Origin: Streptomyces sp. SID12488
GTDB taxonomy: Bacteria > Actinomycetota > Actinomycetes > Streptomycetales > Streptomycetaceae
Assembly (NCBI RefSeq): GCF_010548275.1
Contig: NZ_JAAGLT010000001.1
Coordinates: forward strand, 186,001 to 250,000
Reading direction: 5' to 3'
DNA length: 64,000 bases
How positions within the stretch are numbered: position 1 is the stretch's first letter; each line of letters begins with the position of its first letter. The position numbers and the translations under genes were made by a program. This document shows, piece after piece, positions 37,551 through 45,586 of the stretch. Below the pieces are notes generated by a model that had not been told where the DNA came from, made no database searches, and saw only the letters and a program-made list of their open reading frames with translations.

Positions 37551-38540
37551 CTACCCCCGCCCCCGAGACCGAGCAGCCCGAGCGATCACCACAACCGCCT
37601 TCTCCAACGCGTACTCAGGATCGTCCCCGCCCCCCTTCACCCCCGCGTCAGCCACAGCCACCGCCCGCAACGCCTCGGCAACCCCGTCCGGGGTCCACCC
37701 CCGCATCTGCTGCCGCACCCGATCGATCTTCCACGGCGGCATCCCCAGCTCCCGAGCGAGATCCGCCGGCCGCCCACCCCGCGCTGAGGACAGCTTCCCG
37801 ATCGCCCGCACCCCCTGCGCGAGCGCGCTGGTGATCAGCACCGGCGCCACCCCGGTCGACAACGACCACCGCAACGCCTCCAGCGCCTCAGCCGCCCGCC
37901 CCTCGACAGCCCGGTCGGCGACCTCGAAGCTCGACGCCTCGGCCCGCCCCGTGTAGTACCGCCCGACCACGGCCCCGTCGATCGTCCCCTCGACATCCGC
38001 GACGAGCTGGGTCACCGCGGACGCCAGCTCCCGCAGATCACTCCCGATCGAGTCGACGAGGGCCTGGCACGCCTCAGGCGTGGCGGATCTCCCCGTCACC
38101 CGGAATTCCGACCGTACGAACGCCAGCCGATCCGCCGGCTTCGTCATCTTGGGACACGCCACCTCCCGCGCCCCCGCCTTGCGCGCCGCGTCGAGCAGTC
38201 CCTTGCCCTTGACTCCCCCCGCGTGCAGCAGCACGAGGGTGATCTCCTCGGCAGGCGCCCCGAAGTACGCCTTCACATCCTTGACCGTGTCGGCCGACAG
38301 ATCATGCGCGTTGCGTACGACCACGACCTTGCGCTCCGAGAAGAGCGACGGACTGGTCAACTCGGCCAGCGTGCCCGGCTGCAACTGGTCCGAGGACAGG
38401 TCTCGGACGTCCGTGTCGGCGTCGGCGGCCCGGGCTGCGGCCACCACCTCCCGCACGGCACGGTCGAGCAGGAGGTCCTCCTGGCCCACGGCAAGCGTGA
38501 CAGGGGCGAGAGGGTCGTCATGTGCGGTCTTCTTGGCCAT
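37551..38540 (-). CDS. holA: DNA polymerase III subunit delta
   Basis: 329 residues from ATG 38540 (MAKKTAHDDPLAPVTLAVG). Clamp-loader subunit that opens the beta clamp. It shows the AAA-like N-terminus LAVGQEDLLLDRAVREVV, the middle part KVVVVRNAHDLS and TLVLLHAGGVKGKGLL, and the C-terminal collar helices. Position near comEA-comEC is conserved in actinomycetes; here the comEC insertions have stretched that distance. Confidence 0.93.
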   Translation of the reverse strand: MAKKTAHDDPLAPVTLAVGQEDLLLDRAVREVVAAARAADADTDVRDLSSDQLQPGTLAELTSPSLFSERKVVVVRNAHDLSADTVKDVKAYFGAPAEEITLVLLHAGGVKGKGLLDAARKAGAREVACPKMTKPADRLAFVRSEFRVTGRSATPEACQALVDSIGSDLRELASAVTQLVADVEGTIDGAVVGRYYTGRAEASSFEVADRAVEGRAAEALEALRWSLSTGVAPVLITSALAQGVRAIGKLSSARGGRPADLARELGMPPWKIDRVRQQMRGWTPDGVAEALRAVAVADAGVKGGGDDPEYALEKAVVVIARAARSRGRG

Positions 38541-38664
38541 CCCCGAAAGCATCCCACGAGCCACTGACAACGCCACCGCCCACCAAGCTCACCGAAGCCT
38601 CCGGCGGACAGCCACGGCCACGACCACGTCCGCGACGACGTCCACGACTACGGCTCCTCACGAA

Positions 38665-38910
38665 TTACGGCTCCTCCCGCCATCCCTCCCACTCCCCCGC
38701 GAACTCGTCCAGCTCCGTCGGGTCCAGCCGCCCCGCCTCGTCCCGCAGCACCACAAGCCACTGCGCGTCCTCCGCGTCGTCCTCGCCGGCCAGCGCATCC
38801 CGCACGAGCCGCGGCTCCTCAGCAAGGCCGAACCGCTCACGCAGCGCCTCCACCACGTCCTCGGCGGCATCACGGTCGGGCAGCACCAGCACATGTCTCA
38901 CATCGCTCAC
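38665..38910 (-). CDS. Small acidic hypothetical protein
   Basis: 81 residues from GTG 38910 (VSDVRHVLVLPDRDAAEDVV). The frame extends to 39213, but that part overlaps the acetyltransferase gene. Regular alternation (RFGLAEEPRLVRDALAGEDD, WLVVLRDE) suggests a compact alpha/beta protein. No known family is recognised. It sits between nat and holA on the same strand. Confidence 0.72.
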   Translation of the reverse strand: MSDVRHVLVLPDRDAAEDVVEALRERFGLAEEPRLVRDALAGEDDAEDAQWLVVLRDEAGRLDPTELDEFAGEWEGWREEP

Positions 38911-38975
38911 GGAGACATTTTCCGCTACCCCGAAGCCCGATCCGGCCGCCTCAGCCACCTCCGCCCCCAGGTGTC

Positions 38976-39833
38976 TCAGCCGCCCCCAGCCGATCCCCGA
39001 ACCGTCGGCACACCGGACACCTCGACCCCGAACAGCTCCCGGTACACAGAGAGCACCTCGCTGTCCGCCCCCAGCTCCCTCACCTCCCGTTCCCCGCCCG
39101 GCGCTGTCACCGTGAGACTCCGGCCGCCGAGCGTGATCCTCCCTCCGTCCGCCGTGACCCGCGAACAGACCAGGGACTTCGTGAAGTGCGACTCCGGCGA
39201 GGTGCTGTGCCACCAGGCCCCGGCCACGAAATCCCCGAGCACACGGGGCCGCAGTTCCAGCCGGTACCGACGGCTGCCGTCCCGGACCACGTCCAGGTCA
39301 CCCGAACCCGTGCCCGTGCCCGAGTTCCCGTCCACCCCGCCGCCTCGCACTCCCGCTGCGTCCGGCCCCGCCTCGACGATCCTGAACGTGCCGCCCGGAT
39401 CCTCCTGCTCGCGCCGCTGCCCGATCGCCAGCGGGCAGTGACTGTGTGCCCCGAAGCCCACGTCGACCAGCCAGTCGCCGCCGTCCCCCGTCCGCACCCG
39501 CAGCGCGAGATGGTCGTAGGGAATCCCGAGCCGCTCCTCGTCGCCGTACACCCGCGCCGCGAGCAGCGTGACGTCGAAGCCCAGCGCCGTGAGCAACGCC
39601 CCGAAGACACCGTTCAGTTCGTAGCAGAACCCGCCTCGCCGGGCACCCACCACCTTGTCGAACAGCCGGTTCTCCTCCAGGACGATGTCCTCGCCGAGAT
39701 GGATCGAGAGGTTCTCGAAGGGCACCGACACCAGGTGCCGCAGTTGCAGCTCGCGCAGTACGTCGAAGGTGGGCGACGCCGGGCGCTCGGCACCCAGCCG
39801 ACGGAGGTAGGCATCAGCCTGTGCGGAGTCCAT
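38976..39833 (-). CDS. nat: Arylamine N-acetyltransferase
   Basis: 285 residues from ATG 39833 (MDSAQADAYLRRLGAERP). It transfers acetyl from acetyl-CoA to arylamines and hydrazines. The catalytic triad is visible: Cys in ARRGGFCYELNG, His in YDHLALRV and Asp in LVDVGFGAHSH. A Gly/Asn/Thr-rich insert (GGGVDGNSGTGTGSG) after FRIVEAG is unusual but lies in a loop region. It starts four bases downstream of the comEC 3' fragment's stop. Confidence 0.92.
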   Translation of the reverse strand: MDSAQADAYLRRLGAERPASPTFDVLRELQLRHLVSVPFENLSIHLGEDIVLEENRLFDKVVGARRGGFCYELNGVFGALLTALGFDVTLLAARVYGDEERLGIPYDHLALRVRTGDGGDWLVDVGFGAHSHCPLAIGQRREQEDPGGTFRIVEAGPDAAGVRGGGVDGNSGTGTGSGDLDVVRDGSRRYRLELRPRVLGDFVAGAWWHSTSPESHFTKSLVCSRVTADGGRITLGGRSLTVTAPGGEREVRELGADSEVLSVYRELFGVEVSGVPTVRGSAGGG

Positions 39834-39837
39834 GTCC

Positions 39838-39966
39838 TCAGTCTCTCGCCACCCGCAGCTCCCCGCCCGCGCCGACAACCGCCAACGCCCCGTCCTCGTC
39901 CGTCCGCAGCACCACGGCACCCCCCTCCCTGAGCGCGGCCACCGTGCTGGGGGCGGGATGTCCATA
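39838..39966 (-). pseudogene. comEC: comEC 3' fragment (last 43 codons including stop)
   Basis: On the minus strand the codons read YGHPAPSTVAALREGGAVVL and continue to GGELRVARD and TGA. This is the very end of a ComEC/Rec2 metallo-beta-lactamase-like domain. It has no start of its own and is cut off at element 1's left end. Joined to the middle fragment it rebuilds the conserved N-P-Y-G-H-P motif in frame. Confidence 0.92.
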
Positions 39967-39975
39967 CGTGTTTCC
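39960..39975. other. Left attachment site of element 1
   Basis: Host sequence ...GTCCATA meets element sequence TGTTTCC... around the dinucleotide CG at 39967-39968. The right end carries the same CG at 49350-49351 followed by host GGTTGTCCGC. The inferred attB on the plus strand is GATGTCCATACGGGTTGTCC. A 2-base crossover is the norm for large serine integrases; the exact pair is inferred. Confidence 0.7.
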
Positions 39976-40012
39976 GAAGACTCTCGACTAGTAGTTCTAG
40001 GAGAGGGCCCCC

Positions 40013-41686
40013 GTGGTCACATCGGTGCAGGTCAGAGACGCTGAGCAATCGACTCGCTCACCCGGGTACATGAACCCCCCCAACACCCTCCGTGGAGTCT
40101 CCGCGCTCCGTCTGTCCGTGCTCACCGACGAGACCACGAGCCCTGAGCGGCAGCGGGAAGCAAACCGATTTGCCGCCGCGCAACTCGGGATCGGCCTTGC
40201 CGACAGGGAAGCCGTTGACCTGGGTGTGAGCGCCAGCAAGACAACTCCCTTTGAACGTCCGGAACTTGGAGCGTGGCTCCGTCGGCCGGACGATTTCGAC
40301 GCAATCCTTTTTTGGCGCTTTGATCGCGCTGTCCGGTCCATGGATGACATGCATGAACTAGCTAAATGGGCGCGCGAACACCGCAAGATGATCGTCTTCG
40401 CCGAAGGTCCCGGCGGACGACTCGTACTCGACTTCCGAAACCCGCTCGACCCCATGGCACAACTCATGGTCACGCTCTTCGCCTTCGCGGCTCAGATGGA
40501 ATCACAATCCATTCGCGAGCGTGTTACGAGTGCTCAGGCAGCAATGCGTGTCATGCCGCTTCGGTGGCGCGGAAGCCGACCGCCTTACGGCTACATTCCC
40601 GCACCACTCGAAGGTGGCGGCTGGACACTCGTACAGGATCCAGAAGCCGTCGCAGTAATTGAGCGAATCATTCGCGAACTCATGGACGGCAAGACTGCCG
40701 CCGCCATTGCAACCGAACTCAACGAAGACGCGATCCCTTCCCCTCGTGACCATTGGAGTCTCCGAAAGGGCCGCAATACGGGCGGAAAGATCGGCGGGAG
40801 GGCAGGAGAGACAGTCACCCGAGAGCGTTTCGCATGGCGGCATGGAACGGTAAAGCAACTTCTCACATCGGAACGCATGCTTGGCTGGAAGGTGACCAGC
40901 GGCATGCCCGTGCGAGACAGTGAGGGTAAGCCAGTGATGGCTACGGCTGAACCGATTCTAACCCGCGAAGAATTCGACGTTATCGGCGCTCTCTTCGCCG
41001 AGCGGTCCGTTGATAACAAGAACACTGACCGCGTGGACACTGTGGCTCTCCTCCTTCGCGTCATTCTCTGCGATGGGTGCGGACAACGCATGTATCTGCA
41101 CCGCCCTGCCAGCAGCAGCAAGAGCACAAGCAAGACGGAAACGTACAAGTGCGGCTCGTACACCCGAGGTCACCCCTGTGCGGCACGCGCAACCGTTAAA
41201 CGACAGTGGGCCGACGAATACGTTGAGCGCGAATTCTTGCGCACCGTAGGGGCCCTCAGACTCACACAGACGAAGACGATTCCAGGCTATGACCCGCAAC
41301 CGGAGATCGACGCTACGGCAGCAGAATATGAATCGCACATGAAATCCGAAGGAACACAGACTAACCCTGTCACTCAGACGATTTGGGAGAAGCGACGCGA
41401 CGCACTCGACAAGCGAATTACGGAACTCATGGGTCGAGATAAAATGGAAGCCCGAACCGAAGTGACTCAGCTTGACCGCACCTTCGCGAACGAGTGGCAC
41501 TCGGCGGACGACGCAGGAAAGCGCGAGATCCTTCTGACGGCTGGCGCGAAGCTCGAAGTCAAGAAAGCAAAGCGCGGGAAGTGCTTCCGACTTGACGAGA
41601 ACCGAGTGAGCTTCACATTCACGGAATCCTTCTTCGCTGAGGCTGCCGACATAGCACTCGGCCTTGAGGTGGAGTTGAACGCCTAG
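40013..41686 (+). CDS. Large serine recombinase / integrase
   Basis: 557 residues from GTG 40013, with GGAGAGGG upstream; a second possible start is ATG 40070. The resolvase domain has the probable nucleophile Ser in ALRLSVLTDETTSPERQRE, then FWRFDRAVRSMDDMHELAKW and QMESQSIRERV. The recombinase domain contains RGSRPPYGYIPA. The zinc ribbon is CDGCGQRMYLH with CGSYTRGHPCAA, and a coiled-coil stretch (WEKRRDALDKRITELMGRDK) follows. It lies only 45 bases from the left crossover, as expected for an integrase next to its attachment site. Confidence 0.95.
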   Translation: MVTSVQVRDAEQSTRSPGYMNPPNTLRGVSALRLSVLTDETTSPERQREANRFAAAQLGIGLADREAVDLGVSASKTTPFERPELGAWLRRPDDFDAILFWRFDRAVRSMDDMHELAKWAREHRKMIVFAEGPGGRLVLDFRNPLDPMAQLMVTLFAFAAQMESQSIRERVTSAQAAMRVMPLRWRGSRPPYGYIPAPLEGGGWTLVQDPEAVAVIERIIRELMDGKTAAAIATELNEDAIPSPRDHWSLRKGRNTGGKIGGRAGETVTRERFAWRHGTVKQLLTSERMLGWKVTSGMPVRDSEGKPVMATAEPILTREEFDVIGALFAERSVDNKNTDRVDTVALLLRVILCDGCGQRMYLHRPASSSKSTSKTETYKCGSYTRGHPCAARATVKRQWADEYVEREFLRTVGALRLTQTKTIPGYDPQPEIDATAAEYESHMKSEGTQTNPVTQTIWEKRRDALDKRITELMGRDKMEARTEVTQLDRTFANEWHSADDAGKREILLTAGAKLEVKKAKRGKCFRLDENRVSFTFTESFFAEAADIALGLEVELNA

Positions 41687-41752
41687 ACAAGATTTACAGG
41701 TTCCCAGACTGCAAAATTCATCGGACGCGCCAATCGCATAGCCCAAGACCCG

Positions 41753-41785
41753 AGCCCCGTCCGGAGAGATCCGGGCGGGGCTTTT
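41753..41785 (+). terminator. Rho-independent terminator after the integrase
   Basis: Stem AGCCCCGTCCGG/CCGGGCGGGGCT (one G-T pair), 6-base loop, then TTTT; 67 bases after the integrase stop. Confidence 0.85.
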
Positions 41786-41799
41786 GCATGCCGTGACTC

Positions 41800-41947
41800 A
41801 AGTGACGGAGGAAAAATCAGCGGCGCTCCCTGAACGGAGCGCTGACCTGCGGTAAGTGACGGAGTGACGATTGTGATCAATTTCTAGGATGTACTAAGGA
41901 TTCTCTTAAGCATTCCGAAGTTGGCATCCGTTTCGTCACTTCGTCAC
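41800..41947. repeat. Dispersed AAGTGACG motifs in the element 1 gap
   Basis: AAGTGACGGAG occurs at 41800-41810 and 41854-41864, and the inverse CGTCACTT at 41934-41941 followed by CGTCAC. Between the first two lies a hairpin GCGCTCC-CTGAAC-GGAGCGC (41823-41842). These could be operator or replication-like sites. The rest of the gap to 42218 holds only a weak TTG-started frame (41921-42205) that I do not accept as a gene. Confidence 0.5.
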
Positions 41948-42218
41948 AGCCCCGGATTTGAGCCCTACCAGGCAACCGACTCATGCCGCCTACGGACAGC
42001 AACCCTAGGAGACCCCCAGAGCCCGCCTGACGCGCAGGCAGCCCCTCCGTCTCACCACGGGCCCCTCTGGCACCTCACAGCCCCTCTCACGGCCCTCCGT
42101 GACCCCCGCATGGCACTCGCCCTGCAACAGCGGGGCGCGCACAGCGACCTGAGTCACAACCCACCTCCGACCCTCAAAGGTGGAATCGGGCAACCGACTC
42201 GCTAGATAGGCAATAGCC

Positions 42219-42292
42219 AAGGGCGCAGAGGAAAGCGTCTAGTAACGCCCTTTAGGCCGAGGCCAGGTTGCCGCCTTTGGTACCTGGCTTTC
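42219..42292 (+). ncRNA. Two-hairpin structured region, possible small RNA or leader
   Basis: Stem 1 pairs AAGGGCG (42219-42225) with CGCCCTT (42246-42252). Stem 2 pairs GCCAGGT (42262-42268) with ACCTGGC (42282-42288) and is followed by TTTCTT, like a terminator. It lies directly before the first small gene of the capsid module. It could be a small RNA, an attenuator or the end of an unseen transcript. Confidence 0.4.
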
Positions 42293-42319
42293 TTCGTTTC
42301 TGGACCGAGGGGCTTAACC

Positions 42320-42505
42320 ATGCCACGCAAGGTCTCAGCTATCTCGTTTCCCTACCGGACATGCGCCGAATGCGAGCACAGTAAAGCGGCCAAGGACTTT
42401 CCGTATTCCTCGCTGGTCTGCCATCGCTGCATTGCAACTCAAGTGACTCAGGGTGTGCGTCGAGTTCACGCTGTTTCGCGCTTTCTCGGTGGTGAGTGCG
42501 TGTGA
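42320..42505 (+). CDS. Small zinc-ribbon-like protein
   Basis: 61 residues from ATG 42320 with GAGGGG upstream. Two CxxC pairs (CAECEHSK and CHRCIAT), 20 residues apart, suggest a zinc ribbon. It overlaps the next gene by four bases. Function unknown; transcription or packaging accessory proteins of phages often have this form. Confidence 0.7.
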   Translation: MPRKVSAISFPYRTCAECEHSKAAKDFPYSSLVCHRCIATQVTQGVRRVHAVSRFLGGECV

Positions 42506-42915
42506 CTTCGTCGAGCAAGGAATACGACCAAGTTCATGCGCTTCTTCGGAAGAACCGTGGACCGGCGAAGTTACATCAATGTGTTTGGAGCGGGGTTACC
42601 GCTGAGGAGTGGGCATTTGCTCACACGGATCCCAATCCGCTTGTGGACCCGAACGGGCTTCTGTACTCGCTCAACCTTAACCACTATGAGCCCATGACTC
42701 GCCGGGCGCACCGGACCTTTGACGCGCTTATGCGGCGCGGAGCTTCTCCCGAAGAGATTGCCGACGCTGCACGCAAGGCGTGGGAAAGAGAGCTTGACGT
42801 GAAGCGGGAGATTCACCGAAATCAGCGCGAGGAAGCGCGCGGTCATTGGCTTGCGTGGGTCAGTAATGCCCCGAGTCTGAAGACAGTAGAGATTCGACGC
42901 GTGCGCGTTATGTGA
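42502..42915 (+). CDS. Phage-type protein of unknown function
   Basis: 137 residues from GTG 42502, overlapping the upstream stop (GTGA); a GTG two codons earlier is also possible. The stretch WAFAHTDPNPLVDPNGLLYS, then LNHYEPMTRRAHRTFD, resembles the zinc-binding W-x-Y...DP...Y.PMC..CH block of small actinophage proteins, but the cysteines are replaced. A long charged helix ends the protein. It lies 94 bases before the capsid gene. Confidence 0.72.
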   Translation: MTSSSKEYDQVHALLRKNRGPAKLHQCVWSGVTAEEWAFAHTDPNPLVDPNGLLYSLNLNHYEPMTRRAHRTFDALMRRGASPEEIADAARKAWERELDVKREIHRNQREEARGHWLAWVSNAPSLKTVEIRRVRVM

Positions 42916-43009
42916 TACCGGACCCGTCGCCTAATTCTCCCCGGGGGAACCGTCCACCCATTTCCCCCCTCAATCCGAGCGGGCGCACTCTCGATCGAAG
43001 GGAACTCCC

Positions 43010-44095
43010 ATGACCTTTAACGCCAATTCTGCCGCCATGCACATTGAGGCTCGCGAGGAAGCTACACGGCGACTCTGGCAGCATGCAGAGACGTGGAAGG
43101 GGCGGGCGATGACTCCGACCGCCCGAGCCATTGAGTCTCGCCTTCTGGGTGAGATTGCTGAGCATGACGGCAAGGTTCGTCGGCTCGTCGAGAACGGTGC
43201 TGAGGCGGAGAGGATGAATGAGTTTCTGACTCTTACTGATGCCCCCGTAAAGCGGGATCTCGACAGTGTTCGTGTCGGCCGTATGACCGTGGCGGAGCTT
43301 CGTTCTGCGGAGTGGGTCACCGACACTTCCGACGGGCTGATTGAGACCGTCCTGAATGCCGGGGGATATGGATCTCGACTCCTGCCGCTGATCTCTACTC
43401 AGCCGTTCGGGAAGCTCCGGGGTCGGGTCGCCGTGCCGCCGCTTCTGACGGCTCATCTTCTCGGACGGAACGACCCTGACACTGCCGTTGAGAATCCTGT
43501 GACCGCCGGTCTTTTTGAAGCCGTGAAGCTCAGCGCCTTTGCAACGGCTGATCGTGACGAGATCACGGATCTCCCCATCATCGAGACGGCTACTGAAAAC
43601 GGTCTGGCTGCCGCTGTGGGGGCTCGTGCAGACCACTTCCTTCTGAACGGTGGCACCACAACTGACGGCGAGTTTCAAGGACTTCTCAGCGGCGCGGTTG
43701 ACACTTCTGTTTCGGCTGTCGACACTGCTGCTCTCTTCGACGCCGTTGCCCGGGTGCAGGATGCTGGGGCCGATGCGTCGGCAATCGTTGCGCGGCCTTC
43801 TGAGATTGCCGCGATCCTTTCGAGCGTGCCCGGCGACAAGCTCGACCGACTACCCGCACTGCTTTCGATCCCGGACCTCAACGACGGCAGCGTTGTTATG
43901 CCCGTCGGCAAAGTGCTCGTCGCGGATCTCCGATCCATATTTGCCGTCATCCGCAAAAAGCCGGAGTTCCATGCGTCGACTGAAGCGCCGGAGGTTCACG
44001 AAAGGGATCAGATCCTGATGGGCATGCGCGCCCGCATCGGTTCGCCAATCGTGGCGCGAGTGGGTCGTGTTCAGACTCTCACCAAGAGCGCGTGA
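43010..44095 (+). CDS. HK97-family major capsid protein
   Basis: 361 residues from ATG 43010 with AAGGGA upstream. The first 90-100 residues are charged and helical (AIESRLLGEIAEHDGKVRRL), like a delta or scaffold domain. The HK97-type core follows: DGLIETVLNAGGYGSRLL, GLFEAVKLSAFATADRDEI, ADHFLLNGG and FQGLLSGA. The end LVADLRSIFAVIRKKPEF, then RARIGSPIVARVGRVQTL, is typical of the A domain and P-loop return. No protease gene is nearby, so maturation by cleavage is uncertain. An encapsulin-like shell is the alternative. Confidence 0.82.
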   Translation: MTFNANSAAMHIEAREEATRRLWQHAETWKGRAMTPTARAIESRLLGEIAEHDGKVRRLVENGAEAERMNEFLTLTDAPVKRDLDSVRVGRMTVAELRSAEWVTDTSDGLIETVLNAGGYGSRLLPLISTQPFGKLRGRVAVPPLLTAHLLGRNDPDTAVENPVTAGLFEAVKLSAFATADRDEITDLPIIETATENGLAAAVGARADHFLLNGGTTTDGEFQGLLSGAVDTSVSAVDTAALFDAVARVQDAGADASAIVARPSEIAAILSSVPGDKLDRLPALLSIPDLNDGSVVMPVGKVLVADLRSIFAVIRKKPEFHASTEAPEVHERDQILMGMRARIGSPIVARVGRVQTLTKSA

Positions 44096-44096
44096 A

Positions 44097-44372
44097 ATGG
44101 CTTCTCTCAGGGACGTTCAGAAGCTCCGGGAAACCCTTCTCGACCGCATGGCCCAAAGGGGGCACCCGGGGCTTCTCCCGTGCGCTCTGAACAAGTGCAC
44201 TGTCGACGGCAAGCCGGGATATCACGAGCCGTCCAGCGTCGAATTCGCTGAGCCATCTATTATTCGAGAGCGAAGCGGAGTGCTGATCGAGAACGTAAAA
44301 GACAAGCGGCTAGTCACCATCTGCCGTGACTGCATGGGGTGGATTCGAGGGGTTGAACTTTTCCGTGAATAG
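44097..44372 (+). CDS. Small Cys-containing protein after the capsid gene
   Basis: 91 residues from ATG 44097, one base after the capsid stop. A CALNKC pair and a later CRDC pair could bind zinc. SGVLIENVKDKRLVTICRDC looks strand-rich. It overlaps the next gene by eight bases. Function unknown; it might be a head decoration or completion protein, by position only. Confidence 0.7.
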   Translation: MASLRDVQKLRETLLDRMAQRGHPGLLPCALNKCTVDGKPGYHEPSSVEFAEPSIIRERSGVLIENVKDKRLVTICRDCMGWIRGVELFRE

Positions 44373-44547
44373 GTGCAGCGTCAGCGTCACGCACAAAGCA
44401 ACGGATCAATTCGAGCCGGCTGAGCTTGACCGGATAATTGCGAAAAACGCTCGGCAACTCTTCATGGATATCCCGCTTATATCTGATGGGTGGGTATGCA
44501 AGCCCTGTATGGAATGGCTCAACATACGGAGGGCGCAACTCGTATGA
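44365..44547 (+). CDS. Small protein with CxxC motif
   Basis: 60 residues from GTG 44365 (VNRCSVSVTHKATDQFEPAE), ending in DGWVCKPCMEWLNIRRAQLV. It is coupled to both neighbours by overlaps. Function unknown. Confidence 0.62.
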   Translation: MNRCSVSVTHKATDQFEPAELDRIIAKNARQLFMDIPLISDGWVCKPCMEWLNIRRAQLV

Positions 44548-44855
44548 GACTAGTAGCCAGGTTCCGCAACCGTGCACTCCGCAGAAACGTGACGCTCGTC
44601 GGTGTCTGTCAGCGGATTGCCCACTTCGGCAAGCGTGTCCCGATCGGTTGCCGAATTTGCAATTACAGCGGACCCGCGAAGCTCACGGCGGTCTACTGGA
44701 AGCCGGGACACAAACACGACGACGACGGTTGGTCGGTTGCTTGCGTCGGCTGCATCAGCGACAGCGGTATTCACGTCTTCCTGCCAATACCCGAAGGCGC
44801 CCGAATTGCTGAGGCACGGAAGCCGTACGAGATAGACCCGATCATCCTGGTGTGA
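44544..44855 (+). CDS. Small zinc-ribbon-like protein
   Basis: 103 residues from ATG 44544 (ATGA overlap). CRICNYSG and CVGCISDSG, about 32 residues apart, form a plausible zinc ribbon with a His/Asp-rich loop (PGHKHDDDGWSVAC). Function unknown. Confidence 0.68.
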   Translation: MRLVARFRNRALRRNVTLVGVCQRIAHFGKRVPIGCRICNYSGPAKLTAVYWKPGHKHDDDGWSVACVGCISDSGIHVFLPIPEGARIAEARKPYEIDPIILV

Positions 44856-44865
44856 GGCGGAGCGA

Positions 44866-45042
44866 ATGAACGACGTACTTGAGCGCGCATATGCGATCGT
44901 CGAGCGGCATGCGGTCGTCCCGAAGGACGTTCGGCAGCGAGCCGAACTCTTCGCCGCACTGAATGCTCTTCGGCCGGTTGACGCTCACGCCGAAGAACCG
45001 GTCTATCCGTCCGAGTCGCAACACTCCAACCCACTCAATTGA
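44866..45042 (+). CDS. Small helical protein
   Basis: 58 residues from ATG 44866 with GGCGGAG upstream. The sequence MNDVLERAYAIVERHAVVPK, then DVRQRAELFAALNALRPV, is amphipathic and helical, ending in a disordered Ser/Pro tail. Base use matches the neighbouring genes, and it fills the gap between overlapping genes. A recombination directionality factor is conceivable by size but not shown. Confidence 0.6.
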   Translation: MNDVLERAYAIVERHAVVPKDVRQRAELFAALNALRPVDAHAEEPVYPSESQHSNPLN

Positions 45043-45107
45043 GTGAGTTGGGGATAGGCCCCTTATCTTTCGGCGGGATAGGGGGCTTCACCAGTAGGGG
45101 GGTGGCT

Positions 45108-45455
45108 ATGCGCACCCGGTGCCTTGACTGCCGGTCATGGGCCGAGCCCGGTAAGAGTAGATGCTATGAACACAGCGCTAGACAGGAAGCCGTGTGGAAT
45201 GGCACGAGGAAGCTCAACAGGCAAGCGTGCTTGCTAGGCGGGACGAACGCGGCGGCACGCTTGCGCAAGGCTGTCGATAAGGCAGGCTTCGGCGTTTGCT
45301 CGAAGTGCGGGCTTGAGTATCCGGCTTCCGCCGTGGACGTTGACCACCGCACTGCATTGGGTCTCGGCGGAAAGGATGTGGAAGAGAACGTGCAAATCCT
45401 TTGCAAGCCGCATCACATCGAGAAGACCCGCGAGGATCGACGCCGAATGCGCTGA
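45108..45455 (+). CDS. HNH endonuclease
   Basis: 115 residues from ATG 45108, with AGGGGGG at ideal spacing; the frame opens at 45039. N-terminal cysteines (RCLDCRSW, CYEH) form one zinc site. The HNH module shows CSKCGLEYPASAVDVDHRTA, then LGGKDVEENVQILCKPHHIE, with its metal Cys pairs. Small HNH proteins next to terminase and capsid genes take part in phage DNA packaging, so its place near the capsid fits a head module. Confidence 0.88.
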   Translation: MRTRCLDCRSWAEPGKSRCYEHSARQEAVWNGTRKLNRQACLLGGTNAAARLRKAVDKAGFGVCSKCGLEYPASAVDVDHRTALGLGGKDVEENVQILCKPHHIEKTREDRRRMR

Positions 45456-45586
45456 GGGTGGGGAGGCCGGTCAAAAGTTAGGAGCATTCGCTCTCAGCAA
45501 TCCAGGTCCCAGCACGGAAAACACGTCCGTCCCGGACACGCCTTCCCGGGCTGTCCGCCAACTCGCAAGGAAGGAAAGGGAATCGA

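Noticed and set aside
41921..42205. 94-codon plus-strand frame in element 1
   Set aside because: TTG start without ribosome-binding site, proline- and histidine-rich shadow-like sequence.
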